Assembly (NCBI RefSeq): GCF_037392515.1
Contig: NC_090285.1
Location: forward strand, 3,289,501 to 3,353,500
Direction: 5' to 3'
Origin: Haliotis asinina
Lineage: Eukaryota; Mollusca; Gastropoda; Lepetellida; Haliotidae
DNA: 64,000 bases
Position numbers and translations under genes: made by a program
Notes under the pieces: model-generated
What the model was told of the DNA's origin: nothing
The model's input: the letters and a program-made list of their open reading frames with translations, nothing else
The model's database searches: none
Shown: in pieces, positions 47,801-58,959 of the stretch
Position numbering within the stretch: position 1 is the first letter of the stretch
Layout: each line of letters starts with the position of its first letter

Positions 47801-49710
47801 ATATGCTATCAATACACCTGAGTCTGTCTATATGCTATAAATACACCTAGGTCTATGTTTAAGCTATGACTACATCTAGGTCTGTCTATATGCTATGAAT
47901 ATACCTAGGTTTGTCTTTATGCTATGAATACACATAGGCCAGTATATATGCTATGAGTACACCTGGGTCTGTCTATATGCTATGAATACACCTATGTATA
48001 CCTGTAACCTATGAATACACCTAGGTATATCTGTAAGCTATGAATAAACCTTGGCCTGTGTACAACCTATGAATACACCTAGGTATGTCTGTAAGCTATG
48101 AATAAACCTTGGCCTGTGTACAACCTATGAATACACCTAGGTATGTCTGTAAGCTATGAATACACCTTGGCCTGTGTACAACCTATGAATAAACCTTGGC
48201 CTGTGTACAACCTATGAATACACCTAGGTATGTCTGTAAGCTATGAATACACCTTGGCCTGTGTACAACCTATGAATAAACCTTGGCCTGTGTACAACCT
48301 ATGAATACACCTAGGTATGTCTGTAAGCTATGAATACACCTAGGTCTGTGTATAAGCTATGAATAAACCTTGGCCTGTGTACAACCTATAATACACCTAG
48401 GTATGTCTGTAAGCTATGAATACACCTAGGTCTGTGTATAAGCTATGAATAAACCTTGGCCCGTGTACAACCTATGAATACACCTAGGTATGTCTGTAAG
48501 CTATGAATACACCTGGGTCTGTGTATAACCCTTGAATACACCTTGGCCTATACACTACCTATCAATACACCTAGGTATATCTGTACACCTAGGTCAGTTA
48601 GTGGTGTGACACTGTCGGTTTGTTTTCCTCCGAGGGACAGTGGCTTGACTAGGTTCGGTTCCGCCTGACTGGTTTAGCCCACTGAACTGTGAACACGATA
48701 ATCTTAGTCAGAAACTGACCTAAATAATACATCATGTACACATGATCACGAATCACAAGACTCCTCGTCAGGCCTTAAATCCTCCTGGTACATATGCCCT
48801 ACAGTATTACTCATGTTCCTAACCACCCTGAGTCTCACAACAGTGGTTTAAAAACGGGTATTTCGTCATTACATAAAAGCAGAGAACGATACATAATTTT
48901 GGCTACAACACTGGTATAAAAAACTACATGTCAGTGACTTCGGATGTAATTGTCTTATGAGTTAGAGATTAGATGGGGAATTAATTCCAATTGAGACCAT
49001 TTTAATACTATGAATATTTATAGGTGTATACTAGTTACCATACAGAGAAGTGTTAATGAATTTAACTAAAGGTGAAGTTAGTTCAAATTGTCTTATATAA
49101 TTGGAATACGTCCAAATAACGAGATCGTAAAAAGATAATCTGTGGTGGGGTAATTGTGCATAAACATACATTCGTTTAATGAAGCCTGAGATAAGAAGTG
49201 AATTTATTAAGTCTTAATTCAAGTATTTTTAAATTTAAAATACTTGGACGTATATCTGAGTTGTAGTCAGTTCCACTGGGTATATTATCGCTAATTTACT
49301 AGGTAAACGGACTAGGCACACTGCTTAACAGTTGCCCTTTCTTGCTTTTTTCCGTGTGAATATAATCAACAAAAGGCATTTCATAAAAACAAATTTCTTT
49401 GGAAATCAGAAGTAACTCTATGTCGGGATACCTTGAACAGTGTAGATTCCAAGTGTCAACGATTTATAGAGCCAACATTTTCCAACGCACCAGTATACAA
49501 CCCCTCCAAGTTTGCCCGGGTTCAAAATGTTAATGTCAATATTGTACACTCACACACGCCCAGGTAAACATATTCATGTCAACATGTTCCCAATGTATTA
49601 AGGGCGATATCCTTATAACCCTGTTATGAGTTTTAGCCTAAATACTCACCAGCAATTAAAACAATTCCGGAGATTACCCCGTGAGCGATGTTCTGCCCGT
49701 TTTTTCCCAT
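38839..49710 (-). CDS. Four-transmembrane protein, paralog B (CD20/MS4A-like topology)
   Basis: Six exons: 49710-49650, 41444-41215, 41087-41031, 40138-39999, 39607-39448 and 38982-38839. All introns are GT-AG, with phases 1, 0, 0, 2 and 0, giving 263 residues. TM1 is about residues 11-32 ([20 protein letters not shown]), TM2 about 87-111, TM3 about 120-147, and TM4 about 184-212 (ending [17 protein letters not shown]). The loop between TM3 and TM4 holds four or five Cys ([11 protein letters not shown], then ITCDNLHC). The TKKKG between TM2 and TM3 suggests a cytosolic side. The first extracellular loop has a His-rich stretch (residues 67-86) absent from paralog A. The C-terminus ends [12 protein letters not shown]. 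The layout recalls CD20/MS4A proteins, but I cannot assign the family or a function with confidence. Intron 1 is 8.2 kb and largely satellite. Confidence 0.8.
40139..40945. repeat. 33-bp array of duplicated exon-4 splice acceptors in gene B
   Basis: About 24 units of 31-34 bp fill most of intron 3. Read on the minus strand, each contains a pyrimidine-rich tract, CCAG, then TACATCACTCACATGGTGTT. This copies the 3' splice site and the first 21 or so bases of exon 4 (coding YITHMVF). Period multiples of three keep long frames open on both strands, which explains the many repetitive frames here. Confidence 0.9.
42148..42185. repeat. 10-bp tandem repeat
   Basis: The unit tacatccagt occurs three and a half times within gene B intron 1. 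Confidence 0.85.
42329..42459. mobile_element. 131-bp MITE, GGGTGTCCC ends
   Basis: GGGTGTCCCAAAGAAAGTGA followed by ACCGGTTTTTGACAC is matched on the opposite strand by GGGTGTCCCTCCAAAATTGA followed by ACCGGTTTTTGATAC. The ends resemble Tc1/mariner-type termini (TA next to GGGTGTCCC), but no clear TA duplication was fixed. It lies in gene B intron 1. Confidence 0.75.
43000..43275 (+). repeat. Probable retroelement 3' UTR with (ATTC)n tail
   Basis: An AT-rich stretch ends in gtgaagaaataaaaac and then attcatgcattcattcattc. An AATAAA signal followed by a short tetranucleotide tail is typical of LINE 3' ends. No coding part is recognised upstream. Confidence 0.4.
43280..43375 (+). repeat. Degenerate fragment of abalone-type dispersed repeat
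   Basis: The words gcccgaccacctgcc, ggcttcttacgacca and gttgcttag are close to the distal part of the full repeat as I recall it, the portion deleted in the 3791 copy. The match is weak. Confidence 0.35.
43873..44072. repeat. (TG)n microsatellite
   Basis: A long, interrupted TG/TGTGTC repeat lies just before the 29-bp satellite in gene B intron 1. Its Cys/Val-rich frame is a by-product. Confidence 0.95.
44130..48595. repeat. 29-bp satellite array in gene B intron 1
   Basis: About 150 units of atgctatgaatacacctgag followed by tctgtctac (29 bp) run for 4.5 kb. Positions 44145-45471 and 45472-46798 are a near-identical 1327-bp higher-order duplication. A nine-unit (261-bp) duplication links about 46907 and 47168. 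From about 47830 the array turns into a diverged subfamily that alternates caccttggcctgtgtacaac and cacctaggtatgtctgtaag. It lies wholly inside intron 1. Confidence 0.95.
48600..49640. other. Gene B intron 1, proximal part
   Basis: About 1 kb of unique-looking AT-rich sequence lies between the satellite and exon 1. No exon or repeat family is seen. Confidence 0.4.
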
Positions 49711-49788
49711 GGCTGAAAACTGCAATGTCACTGTGTTTTGCCCGTCAAGAGAAGCTGACAAGAAATGCTCGGGTACCTGAATAACAGC

Positions 49789-49796
49789 TATATATA
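49789..49796 (-). promoter_or_regulatory. TATA-like box of gene B
   Basis: The minus strand reads TATATATA at about 80 bp upstream of the gene B ATG (49710). Paralog A has a TATA-like box at a matching distance, which supports both as core promoters. Transcription start would be near 49765. Confidence 0.5.
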
Positions 49797-49997
49797 ATGG
49801 GTAAGTACAGCCTCGCTGTCGATAGCGGACCTACAATGGCACAGCCTGGCGCAGTCGATAATCACGCAAACAGCCGTGCGTGACGTAAGCACGTTGAATG
49901 AGGACATTGTTATAATGTGATATTCTATACATGAGTCGTGACTGTTCCATGACCCACCTGCCTATTACACCTGTGAAGATGTGGGTTATAGGTTCAC

Positions 49998-50330
49998 CAA
50001 CTCTGCGGTTCAGGACACAAGGCTGTTGACAGTTTCTGAGGTTCGGGGACAAGACTGTATGCTGACAGTGTCTGTGGTTCAGGAGATAAGTCTGTTGACG
50101 TTTCTGAGGTTCAGGAGACAAGACTACATGTTGACAGTTTCTGAGTTTCAGGAGACAAGACTGTTGACAGTGCCTGCGGTCCAGGAGACAAGGCTGTTGA
50201 CAGTTTCTGAGGTTCGGGACACAAGACTGTTGACAGTGTCTGAGGTTCAGGAGACAAGAATGTTGACAGTGTCTGCGGTTCAGAAGACAAGACTGTTGAC
50301 AGTTTCTGAGGTTCGGGGACAAGACTGTAC
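49998..50330. repeat. 33-bp tandem array upstream of gene B promoter
   Basis: About ten units of gttgacagtgtctgaggttc followed by aggagacaagact lie about 200-530 bp upstream of the TATA-like box of gene B. Both strands are open through the array because 33 is a multiple of three and the unit lacks stops. The 178-codon plus and 169-codon minus frames are therefore not evidence of genes. Confidence 0.9.
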
Positions 50331-50339
50331 TAGACATCA

Positions 50340-52245
50340 ACTCATCAATGTTAACGGCATTTTGAATGATATGCTAGAGGACCGACATCGTTCGAGATCG
50401 TGTTCCACTCTTTGTGCAAATGTTGGAACAAAACGCCAGGTTGCAACAGAACACTGCCTGTTCAATTGTTGTGCAGTGTTGCAAGACTGTCGAGGCAGCA
50501 TATCTTTGAGATACTGACATCATCTCTCCCCAAAGATACTGTCTGTGATGCAGTGGAACCTGCAAGACCAGAACCAGCCGCTTACGCTTGCTGTGTAGCT
50601 CTGATGACAACTGAGGCAACAGTGCCCATGTAGACAATGTTGCTCGGCTGTATGAACGCACATGGTGGTCACACCAGACGCTGGCGTCTTTCATGGCATG
50701 TTACCTGCCTCCAGGTGTGGATAAACAATAACAAGGGACTATATTGTGTTCATTTTCGTAACATTTTCACCGTTTTAGAAGCAGAATAAGCCTTTTCCCA
50801 TCTGTTAATAACTCTAAGCAATCTCCTGTATATTATGATAATGTGCAAGCCAACATTTTGTCATTGGCACGAGTAAATGAATGCCCGTAAAGTGATCTTT
50901 TCACACTGAGGTACAATTACAAGAAAGGTGTATACTTTTCAGAATAAGTATTTCCCACCGATAGCCCTTTGTGTGACGTCATGTCTTTGTTCCCTTGATG
51001 CGTGTTTGAAAGTAGGTGGCAGTTTGGAAAAGTACCAATGCCACAAGAAAAGCCCAACGCATATGATGCATACCTCTATGCAAATAATACTTAGACCTCG
51101 CTATTTGGCGCGATCCTTGTTACAAGTACAAAGTGGCACCAATAGGCTTCCGGTCAAACCGATTGTTGCACTTAAAACAATTCCTGCTGTGTAAACTCGA
51201 ACCTTCGAAGTATTTTAAGAGCAATAACGTATCTTAGCAGCATGTAAAATAGACAGTTGTCACCTCTACAGTTTCCAGCCTCTACTGTGTTCCCTTTTCA
51301 GACGCTGACAAGTGCCATGTTATCTGAATCTTTTGAGTAGCGTTTGGAAGCGATACGTATACAGGGAGAAATATAGAAGTGTCGGTGGCTATATTGTAAG
51401 GAACACCATTTTTCTTGCCTTCTCTTACTTCAGACGAATGAAGTCTTGGATGCCGTGCAACAAAATGGATAACATAACAAAAGGACACTTAACATGGGAA
51501 GCTATCACTATCAGCAACGGACAAAGGGAAGCCAGGAGATAATCCATACTTAAATAGTATCGCCAGGTAATATGGTCAAATGGTTCAGACGGACATGCAA
51601 AAGCTATCATGTACAAGTCAACAGTATATAGTGTAGTCCTATTGCAGACACCCTGACAAGGCGCTGGTAGACCACATGAAGGTGGAGAGCATTAGAGTCA
51701 ATACATTAACGTGTACTCTTCTATTTAGATGACAGATTTCTGTTGCACGCTGATGCCTCTTGGTTACATCCCTGAAGTTTCAGAACTCGACAACCTTTGG
51801 AATATACTGAACACAAAAATAAACGCAATGTTTTGAAAAATTTACAAAGTGAGCGTAAACTGTCACTGTTAAGAGTTTTCTTTTTTCTTTAAATCGGCTA
51901 AATCAATTCATGTAAATCTCAAGTGGAAAATATCAATCAACTCCCTGGGGGGGGATCATGCTACTCTTGCAACACTAGGTACAAGTCTTTCCTCATGTAA
52001 CTACAAGAAACTCAAGGATAAAAACACGAGACATCATTAATAAGGCCTTGCAAGCCATTCTGCTTTTGCAGAATCCCACTAGCTCCAGGTAAATTTACTC
52101 TCATCTAAAGAAAAAACAAACAAAACAATGATAATGTTCCTCGTTTGAAGGACGTGCACGATGGTGTCACCATATCCTTACGTTTGGCCCATCAAATAAA
52201 CACTACCCTCCCATACAACTAAAACCAAAACACAGATTTGGAAGT
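50340..52245. other. Intergenic region between genes A and B
   Basis: No gene is recognised. Overlapping frames on both strands at 50374-50694 lack domains and splice support. Confidence 0.4.
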
Positions 52246-52249
52246 ACTG

Positions 52250-52255
52250 TTTATT
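52250..52255 (-). terminator. Candidate poly(A) signal of gene A
   Basis: The minus strand reads AAAATAAACAG about 1.19 kb after the stop codon of gene A. Its local context (GAAAATAAA) resembles that of the signal proposed for gene B. Shorter 3' UTRs are possible. Confidence 0.4.
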
Positions 52256-52259
52256 TTCT

Positions 52260-53439
52260 AAAAACATTTAACAAAGACAGCAAAAGAAAAGTAATCTTAG
52301 AATATACAAGTAAAGATCATAGACAAAAAAGGGTTGACAACAAGGTGGTGTAGTTTTCAGTGAGATAAAAAGGGCGACCTGCTACCCTGGTAGATACTGC
52401 TGTGGGTGCCTAACTGAACAAGGCAGGGATAGTTGAGATTCAAGAAACAGATAATCGATCCTCTATCATATAATCAAAGTCAAGAACTAAGAGGTCCATG
52501 AACTTAAAACAAGATCTTTGATAACCTATATTTAGGTACAATATTCAAAGAGATCTATCAACAGAAAAATAACAAAGCAGAGAAAATGCAGAGAAAAGCT
52601 ATAGGGCAAACACGAAATCCAAGAGCTTCCTTAATGGAGTCACTCAGTGTGTCCCCTCAAGCAGACAGTAACTTGTTACATGCAAGGTTGAAGGCAATAA
52701 AGTTGTGTTGACATGTAAAGTTGGTTGTTTAAGGCCACATTAGGTTCTGTTGCACAGATAAAGCATTTTGTAATTCACAAGACTGTCACTGTAGGTCCAC
52801 TAAGACCATTTTCACCTGGCCTGCGTTACTTTGTAAGAGACATAACCAGTAGAGAGACCCCAGGGTTAAACAGGGTCGATTCAAAGTGCACGATTCAAAC
52901 TGGGGCATAATTAAGGAAATAAATGCTTGAGGATAATGAAACTAATATCTGCACAACACATAATAGAAAAAGCACTTAGAAATCAGTAGTACAACAAATG
53001 TTAAAATGACCTTTGTAAATAAACACATGGCTAAAATAGATACATATTGGTCTCTACATTATGCAGACAAGTAAGTACAAATGCATGCCAACACAAGCTG
53101 GAAAAGGAGACCAAAAAACACTGAAGTTAAACTTCAGAAAATACTTAAGTGAAAAAATGTGTCACTGGGTGAATTCTTATGGACTATTGCCTTTTTGGTG
53201 CTTTCTAGCAATTCCCTTTTTTTACAGGAATTAGTCATAGTTTACAATAACACCTACATAAACCAAGCTGGCTTCCTGACATGACCATCTCTGAATCACT
53301 TAGTGATTTTACTGGTGAAACATTACGATATAAAAAAAAATAAATCCTTTTTAACTATGACATCACTTAAAGCAATTTTAGTTAAACAGTATGAAAAGGG
53401 CAACAGAATATGCTGACGAGACCTGTATCAGCAACATGT
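52260..53439 (-). other. Presumed 3' UTR of gene A
   Basis: About 1.2 kb without coding potential lies between the gene A stop codon and the nearest good poly(A) signal that I chose. Assignment as UTR is inference. Confidence 0.35.
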
Positions 53440-56400
53440 CTAGTACTCCATATTGTAGACCAGCTTGGCATTGTCGTGAGTGGGAGGGGGTTGGTACTGG
53501 ACATGTGGGTGGGCAACTTCCATTCCCATCACGCGGGTGTGAACCACGGTGGTCGCAGCGGGGGTCCCTTGAATGACCACACCACCAACAGGCTGAAGAA
53601 AAAGTTATTGTAGAATGAGGAATACTGTTAAAATTCAGAATATCAACTGAACCCACATAGTCAGACAAAGCACTAACAACAAAATCTACATATTTATGAA
53701 ACAATTATATTACTGAATGCTATAGTACAAAGTCAGTAATTGAAGGATACAAGATAATATAGTGATGAAGAAACACCCAAGCCATCACACAAACAATCCG
53801 CAAAGACAAACTGGACTGCCAATCTAATTTAGTGGTAATTAAGCACATGTAGGCCAGGAGCAACGACAATCAGAAGAAAAGGCTATTGTATGTATTTGGG
53901 CTAACCTCATTTCTGCAGGCCATGATCCCGGACAGGATGGTGCTAACAAGGGTGAGGATCCAGGCAAAGACCAGGACCAGGATGATCACAACAGCCATAG
54001 CATAGAGGCTCTTGATGTCATCACAGGTCATGTCAAGGGTGGCTGGACTGGAGAAGTCACCAGTTCTGTAATAGACAACACATCTGGACATGGAAAACTC
54101 ATTCTTCATTCTATCAGTAATGGTGGAAGTGTTGGTTAGAATGCTGAATAAAACTGGTCAAAGTGTTTTGAAGTCAGTTGTTCAAGATACTTCGATGTTT
54201 TCAACTCTTTTTGTGCAACTTTGCAACACTGTTAAACAAAAAAAAAATATGTATAGTTCAGCTCTTTGTCACATGAATTGATGCAGCGGCAGAAGTTGTG
54301 TTTTGTGAAAATCAGTGAAGATACCCTAAACTTGCGTGCAAATGAAATGTAAGTACCTTATCCTCTCTCAAACAATGACAAACGATAAGTATGTTCAAGA
54401 TCTCATACCAGTAAATAAACTATATTTTACAAATCAGTAGGCTAACAGATCGATTTAAAATGTTTATAGGCTATGTTTAGAAACAACGGTTGGTTGCCAA
54501 GTTTGGAAGCACAAACACAGGATTAAAAAAAAAATTCCAAAAGGCAGAAAAATCTCCAGTAAAGCATCCAGCCACCTCCGGCATTGATGCATGCCTTGAC
54601 GTCGTACAGTGGACAAGTCATCTGATCATGTGATATGGTACCCTTCGCCATTGTCCCTGAAGAGCCTGAATCAACACATTCCTGGTCAAGGGAGACGGTT
54701 AATGCTTGTGGATGCGATGTTTACGTTGGTCCTACAGGTGCTGAGACATGTACCACACCATCGGTTCCCATTAACTTAGAACCTGCTGTCATTTGTGAAT
54801 TACTCGACACCTATTTCATTGCTTCCACTGACAAACAATCCTGGCCCATGCCAATGTACAACAATGTTCACATGTCAACATCATGACCTTAAATGTTCGG
54901 TAGGCATGTATACCATGAGCACTAAGACACCTGTTTACTGTCCATCTGCAGAGTCCATGCCCAAGATCTTTCGCTGCTAATGACGGCAGTTACAAATCCG
55001 TTCCTCAGATGAAGCACCTGATGGTGCTCTTCCTGGGGGGTAGGGGGGGCCTTGGTCTTCCGCTCCCTGGCCAGTCTGCTGTCCAGCCAGTGTGTCTTAA
55101 GCGAGTGACTAATCCACCAACTTTTTTTGCTTTGCACAGCCATTGATTTTTGCAACATGAGAGTATGTGGTTCCCACCTATAGCAGAACAACTGCTCGTT
55201 CTTTGCTCTGATGTTAAATGGAGGCATGTTTTGTTGGTCATACTTGTGTAAGTGATGATGGAACAGTTCAGCTTGTGTTTTCTATACAGACTGCATACAG
55301 GTACTTTTCGAGAAGTTTTGGCGCTCAAAGTCATTTTAACCACTTAAAAGATGTAGCAGGTTCTTTTCCTTCACATGCAATGTTAATCTGTGTTTAGGGG
55401 ATGTCCTCCCAACCATGATTCACGTACATTGCCACTTTAGACGACAGTTATCATAATTTATATTTTGGGGACATTTCTTTTGCACGCGAGTGAAAAGCAT
55501 ATCAGAGTATAAAGTACTAGAGGACTATGTTCCCTTACATTCCATGTTTGACTCTGTCCCTGACTCACAATCAAAATGAAGGAAGTCTAGATTTCCCCAG
55601 GTCCTGAATCGCCCAACTCATTGGGGCTCCTTTTCAGTTGAAATGGTTCCTTACTATTAAAAACCAAAAGGATGACAATGGGTAGAAGTGACAAAAAGAG
55701 GTAAACTGAGTCAGGGGTTTTGAGGACCACTAGCTTAGACAATTCACAAGAATTACCCAGCACGATCAAATCTGAACAATTCTCATCTGTTTTCAGACCA
55801 CACACTTGTCCATTTATCTATCCAGCTGGTGACTTACGTGCAGACACACTGCTGCCCTAGGGGTGTACACTGGCTGGGATGAGACACTGCCAATCCTGCC
55901 ATGGCCAAGATTCCCACGATGAAGAAGATTCCCATCACGAGAAGAGTGATGATGCTGAACACCATGTGGGTGATGTACTGAAGGAGACAGGACATGGCAA
56001 CATGAACATATGTACTGGACAACGGAACATGACAACATGTGGGCGATGTACTGAAGGAGACAGGACATGGCAACATGAACATATGTACTGGACAACGGAG
56101 CATGACAACATGTGGGCGATGTATCAGCAGGGAGGACATGTTTTCAAGGACAGAACAAAAACATGTACTTTGTCAGCAAGCAGTGACCAAAGAGACAGTA
56201 GGTGGTTCTAAATTTGCCAATTTAAATATTGCCTATACAGTTGCCATTTATGTATTTTCTCATAATGAATCCATATTGGGAATCCAATCAAACAAGCAGT
56301 TTGGGACCACTGGAACAAGACTAAGATCAGTGGAACACTACTGAATAATGCATAGACCACAATGTGAGCACATACCGCTGCCTTCTTTTGGGTGAAAGCC

Positions 56401-58857
56401 GAGAGACAGCCGATCAGCCCGGGAACAATGTACTGGAACAACATGACACAAATGTCTGTAAAGTGATTCAAAATGTACATACGGACACTTCAACTATAGC
56501 TGACACACAATGCAATTTCTCTGTAAATAATGTTTGAAATGTGTTCTACATATGATGATTATTTCTAGGGGTTAGGATTTAGATTTAGCATTACGTTTAG
56601 GTTTAGGGTAGGCTTTCTTCAAACAGGGTTGCAGGCAGTAATCTTTCCTGACACAGTATGTTTATAGTTGCAGTTAAAAGTATAGGGCTGAGGAGTCAAG
56701 AACTGTATTTACTTGCGCTGTCCCATATTCACAAATTGATTTTGAATTATCTGATGACAACTGTCACAAAAACTACTTTAAATAAATGTGGTATCTTGTT
56801 TACAGATTTAAGTTCAAGTTTTAGGATTCTGAGAAACTTACAGCAAATCCAAGGGACCATATGGGCGCATTGGCATAGGCGAAGGAGTTTGAGTCAAGGT
56901 CGCTACTATGGAACTGGCTTCTGAAGTCACTGCTGTCCATCTGCTTGTTGACTTCTTTCACCACAAACTTCTCCGCCTTCCTCAGCAGCACACTCAACAC
57001 AATGCTGAGGATTATACCTGGGAAAAGATAACACTGCATTAGATGAAGGATGGGAAGATACAAGACAGACAAACTGGATGAAACATTCTATTGTTGAAAA
57101 CGAACATCGTACAAGGCACACACTGCCGACAAACCACCACATCCACAACCTATGGTCATCAAGGCAAGGCGTCCACAACCAATGGCTATGAAGGCATTCA
57201 CATCAGATGAGTATCAAGGCAAGGCGTCCACAACCAATGGCTATGAAGGCATTCACATCAGATGAGTATCAAGGCTAGGCATACACAACAGATGACAAAG
57301 CATCACCACTGATGACAATCAAGGTAAGGCGTTCATCCACAAATGACAATCAAGGCAAGGGATGCACAACCGATGACAAGAGGATCAGGTTTAATGACTT
57401 GGGTGACACGTCAATTGTCATCTTATCCAATGTGTGTAGATCACTTAACTGTCTGGTCCAGAGTATTATTTATATTATTTATGCAAAATTGCAAAGTCGC
57501 ATAACAGTAAACCCATCACATGTCTACCTCGTAATTTCTGATAAATATCTATAATTATTTCAGAATTAAAAGATTTTAAAAATGGTACCTTTATGTAATG
57601 TATTCTGAACTCCTGTACCATTCATAAAAATGAATTGGAATAAATACTATTCTGTTCAGTAAGGCATCCTCCATATCTCCCTAAAATAAACGAGGAGGAA
57701 GCATTTCTTTGGGTGGCATTTTTAGAAGATGAATATACCTTTGAGTTTGTTCAGATACAATGAAAGAAACATGTTAAAACTATTCCATCTCAGACAGGAA
57801 TATATATATTCAGGGGATATATGATTTGCAGGAATGAAGTTCAGCGAGGGATACAGGCGGAATTCTTTCTAATTCTCCATGCCTAATGTGGCGTGGCAAG
57901 TGAATGGCAGATTTTCTCATCCCCCTCCAAGCTGGATAATGCACACCATTGGACACAGTACCGACCCATACCACCCTGAGAACAAACACCACGGCTACAT
58001 CACTTCACTCCAGTCCGCGGTTAACCAACAAAGACATCTCGGGTCGCCTTGACCTACAAGCAGTGTGGACTGTTTCAACGATATACACTGGTATTTCAAC
58101 GACTCTGTCTCTATACGCTCTAAAATTTTCTAGATCGCACAACACTCATCTCTTCTCGGCACAACGGTTTGAGAGGGCAGTATTTAGCACAGATCCGGGT
58201 TCTGACAGTTAAACTGCGGACTTGTGAAACAAGTTCATTGTCTCAGATGGTTTTGCGGTCAGTTCAGGGAACAAAACATAAACGTATAATCGTGGCTTGA
58301 AAGAAGTACAACAACCAGAATTCTCACAAAGATTATAAAAGCTGTTTTCTTTAAAACATATGTCCATTCCATCTCCTTCAAAACTGTCTTAATTTCTTGA
58401 CACCACTAAAGCTGCAATTAGTGTCCAAACCTGAAATTTGTGAAATATTCCATACTTCTTGCCCTCTGTTGGCGTTTAACAAAATTCTCTACTGGGCGTT
58501 TTGTTCTTGTTACCGTTATACTTTTGTCATTGAAAATGGATCAAACTGGAATTACAGTCAAGTCAAGTAGCATAGCTAAATGGCATTCCTCGCGTACGTG
58601 ACATGGCACACAGTGGAAACAACCAGCTTGCTCTCCATTAGGTACAGCCACTGGTAAGACGCCCGTGCTGTGAGCAACCAGCGTTCACAGTGCTGACTTC
58701 CAACCAGCGCGGCTTTCCGTGCACACTGGCAGCGCCTATACAGCTCTTTAACTGCCGCCAAAACTGAAAAAAACATTCTTTTCAAACACTTACCAAAAAC
58801 CAGCACAATTGCGGAGATAATTCCATTTGCGTTGTTATGTCCTTTACGTGCCGCCAT
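53440..58857 (-). CDS. Four-transmembrane protein, paralog A (CD20/MS4A-like topology)
   Basis: Six exons: 58857-58794, 57017-56842, 56432-56376, 55977-55838, 54065-53906 and 53592-53440. All splice sites are GT-AG, with phases 1, 0, 0, 2 and 0, giving 249 residues. It starts MAARKGHNNANGIISAIVLV (TM1 about 11-34). A polar loop (about 35-70), TM2 (IWSLGFAVYIVPG to CLSAF, about 73-94), TQKK, TM3 (about 103-130) and a Cys-bearing loop (QCTPLGQQCVC, then MTCDD) follow. TM4 ends FAWILTLVSTILSGIMAC. The tail is Pro-rich and ends THDNAKLVYNMEY, with Tyr residues that could be phosphorylated (inference). Exon 5 is 27/47 identical to gene B. Membrane location is clear; the function is not. The overall plan recalls CD20/MS4A, and claudin-like or unnamed mollusc families cannot be excluded. 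Confidence 0.85.
54600..55837. other. Gene A intron 4, unassigned content
   Basis: No exon is seen. Short frames on both strands (54635-54886, 54922-55343 and 55587-55805) have no recognised domain and conflict with the intron position fixed by exons 4 and 5. Confidence 0.4.
55978..56125. repeat. 73-bp tandem duplication of exon-4 acceptor region in gene A
   Basis: Two copies of a 73-bp unit start at about 55975 and 56048. On the minus strand each holds a CAG acceptor-like site followed by TACATCGCCCACATG or TACATATG, echoing the true exon-4 start (TACATCACCCACATGG). Each unit contains two such half-sites. Confidence 0.85.
57158..57400. repeat. 55-bp tandem repeat in gene A intron 1
   Basis: Two near-identical units, atcaaggcaaggcgtccaca followed by accaatggctatgaaggcat, occur at 57158 and 57213. 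Degenerate copies containing atcaaggyaaggc and gatgacaa follow. Confidence 0.85.
57401..58790. other. Gene A intron 1, unassigned part
   Basis: AT-rich sequence without recognisable exon or repeat family. Short frames at 57810-58212 on both strands are unsupported. Confidence 0.4.
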
Positions 58858-58940
58858 GGTGGAATACTGTAGTTTAACCTGTAATCCTTGCCGCGAAGTT
58901 TTCCAACAAAATGATGGCGATTAGAGGCGGGTTAGACGCA

Positions 58941-58946
58941 TTTATA
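58941..58946 (-). promoter_or_regulatory. TATA-like box of gene A
   Basis: The minus strand reads GCATATAAATGC, with TATAAA at 58946-58941, about 85 bp upstream of the ATG. Transcription start would be near 58915. Confidence 0.55.
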
Positions 58947-58959
58947 TGCTTCACAGTGG

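Noticed and set aside
44130..48595. A regularly spaced repeat array, considered as CRISPR-like
   Set aside because: It is a continuous 29-bp eukaryotic satellite with no unique spacers, in an intron of a spliced gene.
49831..50517. Long open frames on both strands (169 and 178 codons) with 11-residue repeats
   Set aside because: They arise from a 33-bp tandem repeat that lacks stop codons in several frames. Coding on both strands at once is not credible, and no start or splice context supports either.
54635..55343. Possible extra exons within gene A intron 4
   Set aside because: Exons 4 and 5 join in phase without them, and the paralog has only a 391-bp intron with no equivalent.
56565..56620. 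Telomere-like ttaggg words
   Set aside because: Only a few degenerate ttagg or tttag words occur, without a true tandem TTAGGG array.
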